DNA of 64,000 bases from Quillaja saponaria (GCA_029379385.1 CM055618.1:568134-632133), one strand, 5' to 3'; counted from the stretch's first letter, positions 35,384 through 48,500 are shown. Notes: a model not told the origin generated them from the sequence alone. Program-made: numbers and translations.

Positions 35384-35617
35384 CAGGTTTACAATTGGCG
35401 AAGAGAAAACAGGTCCACAATTGGCGAAGACAAAACAGGTCCACAAGTGGCGAAGACATTTTTATCAGACAGGTCCACAATTGGCCAATGGCCTTAGTTG
35501 ATTTAAAAATTCTTACATGTGAGTGGTCCAATGGCCGTATCAAACAGGTCGACAATTGACCAATGGCCTTAGTTGATTTAAAAATTCTTAAACGTGAGTG
35601 GTCCAATCTGAAAGCAA
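35384..35617. repeat. Minisatellite with 26-bp and 75-bp periods
   Basis: The core CAGGTCCACAATTGGC(G/C)AA occurs at about 35384, 35410, 35436, 35470 and 35545, giving spacings of 26, 26, 34 and 75. The last two belong to 75-bp units (35468-35542, 35543-35617) that also share 'ccaatggccttagttgattt' and 'gtgagtggtccaat'. A further diverged 'acaattgaccgag' occurs at 35356. Confidence 0.85.
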
Positions 35618-36665
35618 AAACAACAGAATATACACAAACTTGACATTATTGCTTAATTTGACGAGTCAAATATTAATTAATCTCTCATTATTTTTGACTT
35701 CTCCAATGACATCTTTGTTACTCTTCTTCTTTTTCCTCTTCTACTCCTTTGATTTGCAGAAAATACCCATAGTGACTGAAAGTGATTGAGAGTGTCCAGA
35801 AAACAATTGGGGTTTGTTTTAACAACATCCTAATGAGACGCAAATGGGACTGGGTAATGTGGTAATTTATTAGAGTTAATCTTTGATCCTAGCTAGTACT
35901 TATTTAACAGTAGTGTCATGGTCGTATTTATAGTAATTTTGGTTGGCGTCAGAATGTAGAGACATGGATTTTGATTTTATTTTGGAGGTGGAAGACCCAT
36001 AGAGATTGACAAGAGGAATAAAATGAGTGGTAATCATGTTAAGTTAGGGTAAGTAGGAAGAATTGAAAATTTGTCACATGTCAAATATTATTGATTGAAT
36101 GGAAGTGGAATGAGACATATCAAAATCTATATCTAAGTATGAAGTGATGCGAGAATTTTAATTGTCGCGTTAAATTATGAATGTTGTGATAGAGAACGGA
36201 GCTGAAAAAATTAGACAAATAAAGTGTCTCCATCTACCTGCAGGAATTTCGAAAAAATTGAAAGTTTAATATGCAACAGTTACAGCTATAGGTATGCTAA
36301 ACTTTCCAACGTTGTCATTTACAAAAAAATTGTGGGACCAAGGCACCGTCCCATTAAATTTTGATGTTTATGTAAGGAGTAGTGGATGACATGAACTTGC
36401 AAACTTATCAAATGTGAAAACTCAAGCTATGATGTAACTCTTTAAAGTTAAGCCAAACAGTTTTAGAACTAAAAAAAATAAAAAATGCAATGGGCATCCT
36501 GATGAAATGATTGTAAAACTTTAATCAAATATTGGAATCACACACAAATATTATTATTATATATATATAACTTGTTACACAATATATAAACACTCATAAT
36601 TTAATTTAGATCGTACATTACTAACTCGATTAATTGGACTCCCATATATTTAAAAGAGATGAGAT
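35618..36665. other. No gene recognised; 3' flank of the terpene synthase gene
   Basis: AT-rich DNA. The part close to 36660 is the presumed 3' UTR of the minus-strand terpene synthase. Nothing else was supported. Confidence 0.4.
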
Positions 36666-39090
36666 TTAGTTTAGATCATGATCGATTATGAAAGGTTTGG
36701 TTACTAATGACAGAATCTGCTCCCTAATCTCTTTGTCTTGATCACCAAATCCATCTCCGTGTTGGTAGAGAGTTTGTGCCACTCGAGCAGCATTTGTGAT
36801 GATGCTTACAAATGGTTGCAGCGAAGGTACCAAATGGGTCTGGTTGTGGGTGAAGCACTTCCCATTTATACTTTTCCATCCTCTGTCTATCATTCCTTTG
36901 ATATGATTTCTTGCTATTTCCTCTGAAACATTCATGTCTCTCATGCAACATATGACTGAGGATGCAGCATCACCTCTCTCTTGTTCGGCCTGTGCAAACT
37001 TGAACCTATCGTGAATCTTTCTAAAAATACAAAGAAACAATGGTTATAATTAATTAAAGAAACATGACTATAAATGTTACCACTGTAGTGCCCAGATCGT
37101 TGCATAGTCGAATTATAAGAGATATGTTATAAAAAAGATCTTGAAAATCTTTCATCTGATCATCTGTTACGGCCTCATCATGATCTTGTATTATTGCAAA
37201 AAACGTATGAACTAAAATCACAGGGCCTGCTGATGAAATCCATGCATTGCTTAGATATTCATCTAATGAGGGTGTGTAACCCTTGCTATACCACTTTGCT
37301 TCCACATATAGTGCCTTGCAATAATCTGCCCACTAAAAATAACAAACTCAACTGTCAGTGACTAATTAACTAACAGAGAATTTTTTTATTTTTTTTTCCT
37401 TTTTGAATATGAATATAATTAATTACAGATGAGGGGTATATACGAACCACTTTCTTCAGATGAGGCAAGACATGGTTGCAGGTATTCTCCATCTCAAATT
37501 CATGAGCAATATCATTATTGACATCATAGAGTGCTTGGAAACAAGCCTCCATGCATTCTGGAAGTTGTTCAATTTCACTTTTATTCCATCTGATATTAAT
37601 GAAAACAATTTTTGTTAAAATTCTAATTAAATAATTATCATAAACCCTAATTTGGATATCAAATTACTGACCTGATAACAGCATCAGTGAATTGCTTCAA
37701 CTCTTCGATTGAGCCATAAATATCATAAATATCATCAATTACTAATATGAAATTAATGACTTTAGTGAGACATTTTCTAAAAGATCCGTATTGGGGATCC
37801 GAAATGAGTCCGACAGAGCACATGAAACATTCAACTAATCTATCCCTTGCAAAGTTCATATGTTCTTTGAGGCCTTGATTTGTCCACCACCTAAACCAGT
37901 GTCACAAAAATTAAGCAAGGCATTTAATTAGTTAGTATAAGAAATTTAAGATATTATAAATTTTAGGCACCTGCATGATTCCTTGAGATCTTTTTGAAGT
38001 GTGGCTTGAATTATATTGAAGTTTAGTTTAGACAACTGGAGTAAATCTATGTTCATGTGCTCTCTGTTCCCGTACTCATTGATGTGCCATCTCACGTCGA
38101 ACCATGGCACTCTTCCGTGAGATGGGAGCTCCAATGCATGGACCATTTGTTTGAGGAGGTTGCTTTCAATTTTAGTGGCACTGTTGGAGAAAGCCTCCTT
38201 GAGAATATTCATTGCGTAAACCTTAACCCCGTCAAAGATGCTTTCATTATCGAAAGCAAGGTGTGAAGCCTCAAAGAGCTCAAGGACTCCTTTAATATCT
38301 TCTTCTATTGAACTTTTCTTGAATATATCATTTTCGTCCGTTACAAACCTAAGCATATCTGTATGCAACAATAGAGAAGCTAATATTATATCTAAAAAAA
38401 AATTGAATTTTTATTTTTAGTTGCTTAATTGTGAGTACTTGTTTCAATTCCACTGCTGCAATATGAAATATTAGCTCTTAAAATATATATATTTATAAAA
38501 AGTGATCAGACAAACAATATACACCTGCAGGTGACACTTTGTAGCCATGTTGTCGGAGGAGCCTGAAGCATAATGCATTTGTATAAAGATCCTCTTTCAC
38601 AATTGGATTGCTGTTAATAGAGGTTAGAGCTTCCTCTATTTCATAATGGAAGTGGTTGCCAAGGCCTAGTTTATGTACGCTGTCAATGAACTCTAACTTG
38701 GGCAACAAGCCCCATTCTCTATCATATTGACCCTTTACGTCCTCTACAAGCTTCTCAAATCGTCCTCTGTATTCCTCTTCCTGCAATTATATATATGTTC
38801 AACTATATTTTGTCTAAATTATAGATGGGGTCAAACAATTTCAATTTATATTTATATTACTTGGATTTCTGTTAACAACATTATGATATTTAATTCAGAA
38901 AATTATTAATTACCTGATATTTGCTGGTAAGAGATTGTAGGAAATTGTATTTCCAAATATTTGGTTTATAATTGGCAGACCTCCGTTGATTTGCTTCCAA
39001 GGTGACATCATCATTGGCTACATGCTTCGTTTCTTGATATTGCAGGTGCTCTGCCTCGATATCACCTTGTTCTTGGCTCAAAAAGTTCAT
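36666..39090 (-). CDS. Terpene synthase, TPS-b type, 585 aa, seven exons, intact
   Basis: Exons are 38914-39090, 38525-38780, 37971-38358, 37672-37890, 37448-37589, 37081-37332 and 36666-36989. They sum to 1758 nt with every junction in frame and GT..AG borders. Motifs are RR(X8)W at residues 36-46, RDR at 289-291, DDIYD at 326-330 (Mg2+-diphosphate binding) and NDLGTTVAE at about 472-480 (NSE/DTE motif, formed across intron 6). The RRX8W followed by FLQSL marks the TPS-b clade, which makes mono-, hemi- or sometimes sesquiterpenes from prenyl diphosphates. The ATG is the first in frame, with an in-frame TGA about 15 codons upstream. Only 35 acidic residues precede RRX8W, so no plastid transit peptide is evident and a cytosolic enzyme (for example linalool/nerolidol type) is possible. 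The product cannot be predicted. Confidence 0.93.
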
Positions 39091-39190
39091 GTTGTTGATG
39101 TAATAAAAAACAACGTTCAAGCAAAACCTCAAACCTCAAAGTTCATAGGCAATGGGAGTAAACACATAAATGGAGCTTGAGGAATTGGTA

Positions 39191-39199
39191 ATTTAAATA
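39191..39199 (-). promoter_or_regulatory. TATA-like box of the terpene synthase gene
   Basis: TATTTAAAT on the minus strand lies about 100 bases upstream of the ATG, at a sensible distance for a plant core promoter with a short 5' UTR. Confidence 0.5.
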
Positions 39200-41566
39200 G
39201 GCAATGCGTGGGAACACATAAATTTGATTATGCCATTTGGTCATGTGACTCCCGTTGGTACTAAAAGCACACTCTCAAGAGAAAAAAAATATTTTACACG
39301 TTTCAAAGATTTTTTTAAATACATGTGAAAAATTATAAATAACGATAACATAAATGTCATTCTTGTTCTTCAATAATGTAAGATAGTGCAATTGATTATT
39401 TTACTATTTTTCACTTGATCTTTAGTAAAATCAACTACAACTTTTTTGGAGACCTTATAAAATTATTAAAATAAAATAAATAGTTTTATAAACAGTTGGC
39501 ATTCTCATGATTATCAATTTTTCTGACAACTCTAAATGTCAAAATCATCTATATAATATATATATCTCGTTTAACGCACAAGAATGAAAGTTTATGACTT
39601 TAATTGAACACTTGGTAGACATGCATGGGACATATTATGTTTGTCAGTATGTTCCCTATTGTCCTGCACTACGGAACGTTAACTAAAAGAAAATTCTATA
39701 TCGACTTCTTTTAACTTTCATAAGTAACATCAACTGGTGTCTTTAATAGGTGGTCCACTGCCAGTCAACGTGTAAGTTATGGTAATCCACACATTTGATT
39801 TTAGCCATCAACTCTTATTTTTATCAAACTAATTTTTGTAACATACGTATTACATTTCAATAGTATTTATAATTTATAACTATTTATTGATTAATAATTA
39901 ATATATATATTAAAAAATTATAGTTAATCAAAAATAATATTCCATGTTAATTAAATCAACAAATAGATAAAACTAATAAAAAAAAATTAATTCATAATAT
40001 AAACATATTTTTGTTTATAAATATTTTAAAGATGAAAAAGTAATTAACACAACAATATTACAATTATAATATCATATTCTTAATATTTCTTAAAATAGAA
40101 TTTTTAAAATTTTAATTTATAATAATATTATTTTTTAACTTATTAAAAAAATTTGTGAAATTCAATTTTAATTATTATTAATATATTGACAAATTACAAA
40201 TTTATTGATATTGAAATGAATTAGGACAAAAAAAATATCAATTTTCATAAAACAATTATAATTCTATTAATATTAAAATTAAGAAAAAATTAGAAAACAA
40301 GTAAATAATAAATAGTCCATTTGCATTAAAATCAATTAAAAAATATTTAGGAAATCAAAAAATTCTGTTTTAAGTCACTTTTATATATAATACATTATAT
40401 ATATATAGATACATAATTTTGTAAATAGGTGAGAATATTTGATTTTAATCGAAATTTATGTCATTTTATGTGTGACTTATTAGCTTATTAGCTTAATGGC
40501 CTATTAGCTTGAATCACCACAATTATATTATTAATAGGAGAGAATTGAGAACAAATGAATTTAATCTTAAAAAAAAAAAAAGCATACTTTACTACTGTAT
40601 GTGAATCCCTATTTTGACCATTGAAATTGCAATAAAAAATAAAGTTAAATTCCCCTAAAAGATAAAACATAAAGCTAAATTGAATATTAATTGAAACAAA
40701 ACTCTAAGAGACAATTCTAATTATAATCTTAGAGATAATTTTAATGATGAAGATAAATTAAATAGTAGCAGTTAATTCTAAATCAATAATTTGGATTAAT
40801 ATTTGACTCTTCTCTAACAAATATAGGTATAGATAAATAAATATTTAAACAAGTGAGAATATTTGATTTGCACATAAATTTTATGTTATTTTATGTCTCA
40901 AAATTAAACCATGAATGAGATTGTCACACCCTCAAATAAATGTATGACTGGCCGAAAAATGGATAAATAAACTCCTATAACCCTGAATACTCATTTATAA
41001 TGTACAATTGACTCTTAAACAAATTATAATTAAGACTAATAAAACTTGATTGAATTAAAATAAAATCAAAACTAGTTTTTAACATAAGATATTTATTGAA
41101 AATTAGGCGGAGATTCCCCGTATAACATGCCCAATAGTCCATATAAAACCAACTTGGTTAGAATCCCACAGTCAACCATAATTTTTCATTATACAGTGAA
41201 GCTCTACTCCTAACACACATCAAATCAAGATAGTTATTTCAACATATGTAGAGTACTGCATAAAATCCTAAGTGACTGCAAGTGTCACCCTATCAACTTC
41301 AATTATGCGATTTCGGGTATACCTTGCTAGAGCAGCATCAGTAAGTAGCAAATCCTAGTAAGACGATCTGTATCTTCTTGATACTAAAAAGATAACAATA
41401 AAGGAAATAGTGAGTTACAAGGACTTAATGAGCAATCACGTACCCTGAAGGTACCAACACCACACAATATAACACAACACAGACATATGTTACTAATTAA
41501 TCACCTGTCTAAATTTAATTACACATGTACGTAATTGCAATTATCACACAAGCATGATTCACATCT
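39200..41566. other. No gene recognised; AT-rich, possible LTR fragment from 40922
   Basis: Very AT-rich with microsatellite-like runs. TGTCACACCCTCAAATAAATG at 40922 resembles a gypsy LTR start, and 'gtgagttacaaggacttaat' near 41410 resembles LTR debris, but no end or internal domain supports an element call. Confidence 0.3.
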
Positions 41567-42907
41567 TTCATAAGGATGATATGTCTAGTCTAGATTTGAA
41601 TAAGGTTAAATCTGACACAAAAACTCGTATCAATGTAGAAAGAGCCAAAAACAAGCACAACAGTTCAAGTTGCACAAGAATAAGAAATACATTTTTGAAG
41701 CAACCTCAAAAGCATTTTTAAGATTTCTTCTCTAAGCTAAACTCTTTTAACGGGTATTTTCTACTAAAAAATGACTATATTGTTAAAGCAAGTCTATAAA
41801 ACTTGGTCAGGCAACCTAAGTAGAATAGTTCTTAAGAAAGGAAAAAACAAGAGTTGTTGAAATATACCAACTCTTTCCAAGCAACCTTTAGAATTTGAAG
41901 ACCTTAAACTTTCATATTTCATGTATTCTTCATACTGAGCTAAGACAATTTGTGTTTAATCTTAGATGAAAAGATTTCGAGTTTTCTGGAAAATTAGATA
42001 TTTTTTTATATATTCATAAAATTTTGTTTCAAGGTAAATAACATCATAACAATATTTTTTTTAAATGAGGAAAAATAAAAACAATCATGCTATTGATATT
42101 ATCTAATATGTATTTAATTTTTTTTATAAAATAATCAAGTTAAGGTAAAAATAAATAAGTAAAACGATGTGGTTTGATACTCATCAATAATGAATTTGAG
42201 AAATAACTAGGAAAATATTAAAATATATATTTATATTTATATAAAAGAAAGAGAAAAAATTATTATGACACTAAACTCAACTAAGCCTTAAAAATCTTAA
42301 ACTAGTTGGGGTTGGCTATATGAATCATTTTCTTTCATTCGCATCGATCCGAGAAATATTTTCATTAATCCCTAGCACAACCTATATCTTTCTCAATGAC
42401 TTCCCATCATGTAAGTTTTGGTCTCCCCTATCCCCATCTAACACCTGACACTTGAACTAAGTCACATTGCTTAACTACTGCGTCCATTGTCCAAAGTTGG
42501 TTGTGTCCAAACCAACGTAAACGATTCTCCCTCATTTTCTCCTCAATAGGTACTACTTTCACCTTTTTATGAATCTCCTAATTCCTTATTCTATCATTTC
42601 TTGTATGTCTTGTCATCCATCTTAACATTCTCATTTCGGCTACTCTCATCTTATGCGAATGGAGAAAAAGAATTACTTTTTGGTGGAGTGCCTCAAACGA
42701 TATAAAAAAGAAAAATGAATGTATCAAATAATATAAAAAAGAAATGTGAGTGCTTTAAAAGATATAAAATAAATAAATAAATGAAATTGATGCCTACTTT
42801 AAGAATAATTGTTAAGTTGAAATTCTCAAACGATGGTTAACTTTAATAATTAAAATGAAATATGTCATTATTATTATTATTTTTTGGGTAGAAAATGAAA
42901 TGTTAAT
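41567..42907. repeat. Segmental duplication copy B: 3' flank of the intact aminoacylase gene
   Basis: Collinear with copy A from 'ttcataaggatg' (41567 against 30931), through 'acaaaaactcgtatcaatgt', 'gcaacctaagtagaatagtt' and 'gtttcatattcatgtatt'-like blocks, to 'gtagaaa.t.aaat' at 42890-42907. Copy B carries a LINE fragment that copy A lacks. Confidence 0.8.
42274..42660 (-). mobile_element. 5'-truncated LINE (RTE-type) 3' end
   Basis: Reverse complement of the 3' end of the LINE at 28950-30502. It starts with 'aactcaactaagcc' and 'aaactagttggggttggcta', and includes the reversed RLRWFGH-type region near 42500-42530 ('accaacgtaaacgattctcc'). It ends at 'ctcatcttatgcga'. About 390 bp, non-coding. 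Confidence 0.8.
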
Positions 42908-43757
42908 TTTTTGGGTACTGCATTCTATTGCAATGTGCTAGCTTTTAAACATACATACCTCCGTGTAATGGATGGAATAGAAGACAATAAAGAAAGCAAC
43001 ACAAGCTTAAAACAAATCCTCAAGATTATATCTCTATCTTTTCCTCTATTTATCTCTCTTTGTAATTGTGAAAAAAGGGTTACAAAATTGGAAGAGTAGA
43101 ATTATATGAGGCAGCAAAAAATGGATCGTTGAGAAGGTATTATTTAAAGCCACTAAGATTAATTGTTTCTATGGAAATTCCCTTTTTTTTTTCTTTTTTT
43201 TTCCTAACAAATAAAAACCAACCAAATATCAGAATTATTATTATTTTTTTAATTTTAAAGAGCCCAAATCACACACAATAATAAAAAATAAAAATTCTGA
43301 CAAGACAGACAGAGCCTAAGTAGAAACAAATTACCAAATATCAGAATTGTTGCCTTTCTGATGAAAAAGATAAACAGACATAATGCATCTACATGGCACC
43401 TTACTGTTGCTAATTGCACAATTATGACTATTTACCGAGTCTTAATTCATTCGATGCATGCTTAAAGCAGCATAGAACGGAAATGACATATGATATGGAT
43501 TACATGATACTACACCAGAAAAGCAAGTTCAGTAATAATAATAAATAAAAAACATTTATAATTCCTCAACCATTAAAGAAAAGGACTCAGACAAAAGAAA
43601 CCTTGAAGCAAATTGCTATAATACATCATATCTTTTGAACATAGATGATAGTCTGAGTCCCTTGCTTCTTTGCTTATTCATTTCTACAGTAGATGCATCT
43701 GAACTCCCATCATATCACAATGAGATAAGAACTGACTAATGTAGCTTAAAAAGTTCC

Positions 43758-46700
43758 TCATAGCTCATCCCTAGAGCTTCTCTCTGTTTCATTCTCGACA
43801 TAGGATGCGTAAGCTTTGATTATTGACTCATATATTTCAATTCCTTTCAAGTACTCATCTTGGTTCAGAAACTGCAACAAGGAGGAAGAATGTTTGAGTT
43901 AGCGAGAGTCAGAGAGAGCACAAACCAACCAAACTTATCATAACAATAAACAAACACAACTATACATAATCCAACATTACTAGCCCAACACAACGGCAAT
44001 TATCGACCACGGTAGAAGCCTAGTCAAGAAAGAAAAAACCAACCAAACTTCTCATAACAAACACAACTATACATAATCCGGACATTATTAGCACAATACA
44101 TCAGCAATTATCAACCAGGGCAGAAGCCTAGTCAGAAAGCACAAACCAACCAAACTTCTCATAACAAACACAATTATACATAATCCTGACATTAATAGCC
44201 CATTGCTGATTAGTATTAGATTAGAAAATCACTTTACTCCTTCCAATAGCAGATTTACTGTACAAAAGAAATTGAGAAAGGAAAAGGAAAGACCAACCAA
44301 CAAAATATTTAATTTAGGAAGAACATGTGTGTCACCATGCTTCAGCCATAGCAGAACCAGAACATCGGCCATCTTCCAGGAAGGATAATCTTACATTAAG
44401 GCTAATACAAGCCTCACAACTCCCCCCTCCCCCACACAAAAAATAAAAATAAAAAAAATTAAGAAAGAACAACAAACATTTAAATAAGCATGATCAAAGA
44501 AATTAATCCATAGAAACAATAAATAATACAAGTGTAACCACCTCATTGTGATCATGGAGTAGACTAGGAGTATTAGCAATAGGAGAGAAGCCAATTGCTG
44601 CAAAGCCTTGTTGACGGAAGTAGCGAGCATCAGTTGAGGCTGGAAACATCTCTGGCTTGCCAAGTTTACCACCGGCATTTCTCACAGCATCTTCTAAAAG
44701 GATCCACCAGGGATTAGAATTGTCAGTTGCCGTGAGGATTGGCTTCCCAAACTTATCATGCACAGCTACCTTCTGCTTAAACTGCCCAAGCTATAAATAT
44801 AAGCAGAAAATCTGGATAGGAGCATTTTTGTTTAACCAAGAAAAAAGACCTAATAGATAACCAAGTTCCTAAAATGATGATTCAATCTTCATACTAATAT
44901 CAATGAGTGACAATTCTCATGATTTTAACAAAAATGATTGTGACTTGGTGATTACAGTATCTGGACTCTCTACAAACCAATGAATTAGGCAGCGGCTTGA
45001 AGCCCCCTAGAACAAAGACCATGTTTCATTTTTACCTAACAGAGCTTTCCATACGTACTTTGTAGTTGACTGTCCAACTATGTTAGACATCTAAAAAGAA
45101 CAATACAATAGGAAAAAGAAGAAGAAGAAAACAGTAAATCATTCAAAGAAGTACAAGAACTGCACATCTACAACTTTTCTGTTGTAGGCATAAAAACTAT
45201 TGTTTACTGGCTAATAGAAAGCAAGAAATAACTTGAGGTAAATTTGTTATGCTACAAACCATGTCTCTAACAAGCGACCTTTTATCAGGAAAATAGGTGT
45301 ACTCATCTCGCAAAGATCAAATATCGTACAAAATAAAACCATTTCTTTCTAATAAAACATTATCAAGCCATGCCTTCTCACACCTTAGGTTATTGACTAA
45401 AATAATAACATTTTTTTTTTCCTTCAGTTCATTATTAAAGTTGGTATTAGAACTCCCCATGAAAGAAAGACAACCCAAATTTTTTCTATCATACACAACA
45501 GTAATCTCTCATAAGGAAATGCAAGAACAAGAATGTAACACTGAAGTAAGGATGTAACATTAGTGAGCTCATACTAAATACTATTCTCCATTTCATGAAG
45601 AAATTTATCAGATTGAAAGAGACAGAGAGAAGCTATCCATTTCTTGCATCTCAAACATAAGTCTCACTAAGCAAATTAATACCCTGAAAGTCATATTGCG
45701 AGAAGCAGGTGCCCATTCTTCAGTAATGCGTCTCTCCAATGATTTGGGATCAGCATTAGGTGGGACCCTAATATCAAATCCAGCTTCTGCTTCAGATGGC
45801 TGTAAATTCATGACAAAACCCTGGACAAAGAAACAGAGATCTAAATGCTGATCATAATGAAATAACAATGATTAGATTTAGGAGAAATAAAAGATAATTC
45901 AACCATTATTTATGAAATTCCTGTGCATATTAATACAGTATCATGTCATATTACCACCCAACTCCTCTGGAGCTTAACTTTTCTACTATGCTTCATGTTA
46001 CAGCCCATGGTGTTTCTCTTATATTTAATTTCCCCCTTACGGATTTGAGTATGAAAGGCCATGCATAGCCAGGTCCCTCGAAATCACTGGTGTGAAAGTT
46101 TCCAACTTATATTTTATTTTCCCTAAATCTTGTACTCTTAAATAAAAGTAACCAATGATGGATTATGGCTTTTTGCATAAAAGGTCATGCGTCATGTACC
46201 AGCTAAAAACAGTGAAATTGATAAGAGGAACTGTTATACTTTAAGTGGCTAAGCTTACCATCTACATTAAGTTGGTTATAAGTTACGCATGGTCATTCTT
46301 CTCCTCCTTCCTCTATTTTCTCTCGTCAATTGTATGTAAATTAAATAGAATAGGAAAAAGGTTTGTAGGTTAGATTATATAAGGCTAAACCCACAACCTC
46401 CATTTGTATTAGAATAATAACACAAGACTACCACAACTAAACAATGTGGGACTTAACACTCAACATATACTTTAACAATATTATACCTTCTTCCCAATCT
46501 CAATTTATTTCTCAGCTTCTGGTTAAGCTTGCTATACTTATTATCAGAGATTTCGCACCCAACATCATGGTGGGCTCAAGACAGCAGGATGTAGAATTGA
46601 CAGTGGGTTGCAGAAGTCAACGAGATAGCTCTCCAAGTTGATCGACCCACCATCTCATCCTCAGATCAAAGACAGCCAAGTGAGATTTTATAGGAAACTG

Positions 46701-48500
46701 AAGAATCAGCCAATGGAACCTCTGGAAAGCAACAACAACAATACAGATTTTCTCTCTAGATTCTTCAATCAACTTTTCAAAATTTGAAGGAGATGATTCC
46801 TGAAGGTGGCTGTATAGATGTAAGCCATTCCCATAAGCTAATCTTTACCAAACTTCTATGTCTCTTGACATAAGTATCTTTAACTAACTTCTATCTCTCC
46901 TACTCAAGCATGTGGGAAAGGAATCAGTCAGCTTGAACTGCCTAAGCTGAACTGCCTACATTTGATGATGGAAGGTAGTTGCACAGTGAAGAAATTGCAA
47001 TATTAGATAGGAGGGCTGTTAACAAACATAAAGTTCAGTCACTCAAGTGACTATCTATTGGTCTAACACTTTCGAGTTTCAAAGAGCATGCGACATGGAA
47101 AAGGAGGATCTCCCTAACCGCAGCAACAATTTCATAAATCCCATCATTGAGGACAGTGAAGCTGTTTATAACAGAGAAACATTGTGATCTTATTAAAATG
47201 TTAGAATTAGTTTGTAATTTCCATTTCAATTTCGGCATGGATTAGCTTTAGTTAAACTGATTATCTAAGTTTTCGGAGTCTGAGTGGCTAAGCTAACTTG
47301 CAGCAGATTAGCTAAGCTCAACTCCTCATTTCTGCTGAAGCTCGGCAGTGTGTGGAAGATTTACATTTATAGAGTACTAAAAAAGCTTTTAACACACAGA
47401 ATTAAGTTTAAATATTGCACTTTTGAGAGAAGGAGGAGAAAAAGAATGGAGAATCATAAGGTTGTCAATACAAAAACTCCCAGATTTATTGACTTACGGT
47501 TGGAGTTGGTGTGCCAGCCTTTAGAAAAACCAAATTAACTGATACAACCTCGCCTTCTGCCCTCAAACCTGCCTTCACTAAGTCAAACTGTGAAGCACGG
47601 AACTTTCTTATAGTTTCAATGCTTTTCAACAGATTCTCCATGGCAGTGTTGTCATAGAGCTTTGCCCCATGACCTGGTGCTCCAGTAGCCCTTATTACCA
47701 GCCACCAAGGGGACCTCTCTGCATAGAATGCCCTGTAATTCTCATTGGGCGAAGGAAGTCCTGTTTTCAGAATCACACAATTGACAAAATGTCAAAAGGA
47801 AAATAGAAAATAATTCAGAGCAATAATACCCTACAGCTAATGAGACATGAAAAAATCAAAAGAGAAAAGTAAAACCAATTGACCAAATGTAATTACCTTC
47901 ATCGAGTACTATACCAACATTCAAATTATTAAAAATTTCAGATGAAGCAAACTTTCCCGCACCATCATTTCCACCAATTTCCTCATCAGGGGCAAAGGAC
48001 AAGTAGATGGAACGATAGGGTTGAAACCCAGAAGCCTTCAAGCGGCGAATAGCTTCAAGGTACTGCATCCCAACGCACTTCATATCCTGGGACCCTCTAG
48101 CATAAATGTTACCCTCCTCATCGATATGGGCACCAAAAGGATGGTGTGTCCATTTCTGGTGCTCAGCGGGAACGACATCTGTATGGGAGTAAAGAAGTAT
48201 GGAAGGAAGGGCAGGATTGGTTCCAGGCCATTTGAGCAGGATCAATGGCTTCCCAGTGACAAATTCGATGGTCTGCGATTCAAGGGAGAGGGATTTGGCT
48301 TGTGAGATGATGAACTCGGCTGCTTGCTGGTACTCTGGATTTGGTTGGGCAGTGTTGATTTGTAGGTATTGCTGGAACCTTGCTATGATTGATGATGATG
48401 ATAATGATGGGTCTGAAGCTTCAGTTGACACAACGATGAGGATTAGCAGAGACACGGAGGTTAAGCAGAGATGAAGGGTGCTCGTACCACCAAACTTCAT
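43758..48500 (-). CDS. Aminoacylase-1-like M20 metallopeptidase, ER-targeted, 452 aa, five exons
   Basis: Exons are 47897-48500, 47498-47760, 45683-45820, 44542-44781 and 43758-43871 (1359 nt, all in frame). The family hydrolyses N-acyl amino acids to free amino acid and carboxylate using two zinc ions. Visible elements are a hydrophobic signal peptide (residues 1 to about 28, LCLTSVSLLILIVVS); HTDVVP at 106-111 (first zinc His and catalytic Asp); ARGSQDMK with Asp139; PDEEIGG with the Glu pair 173-174; LDEG at 199-202; GAPGHG with the dimerisation-domain His232; and LLHDHNE at about 409-415 (last metal His). The protein ends ETERSSRDEL. A signal peptide plus RDEL predicts retention in the ER lumen. 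Length fits the family. It is the intact member of a local set that includes a pseudogene at 54809 and a relic at 30931. Confidence 0.93.
43924..44200. repeat. Tandem repeat in aminoacylase intron 4, unit about 107-114 bp
   Basis: 'accaaccaaactt(a/c)tcataac' recurs at 43924, 44038 and 44145, each followed by 'cacaactatacataatcc' and 'agcaattatc.acca', giving about 2.5 copies. The pseudogene has a single counterpart near 55078 ('aaccaatcaaacttct'). Confidence 0.85.
46340..46480 (-). repeat. Degraded relative of the short LTR, in aminoacylase intron 2
   Basis: 'aatagaataggaaaaaggt', 'cacaacta.acaatgtgggac' and 'ttaacactcaacata' echo the LTRs at 1270 and 21098, but the termini and PBS are not recognisable. 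Confidence 0.35.

Noticed and set aside
35379..35606. Repetitive 75-codon minus-strand frame
   Set aside because: It is open only because the minisatellite unit is 75 bp, a multiple of three.
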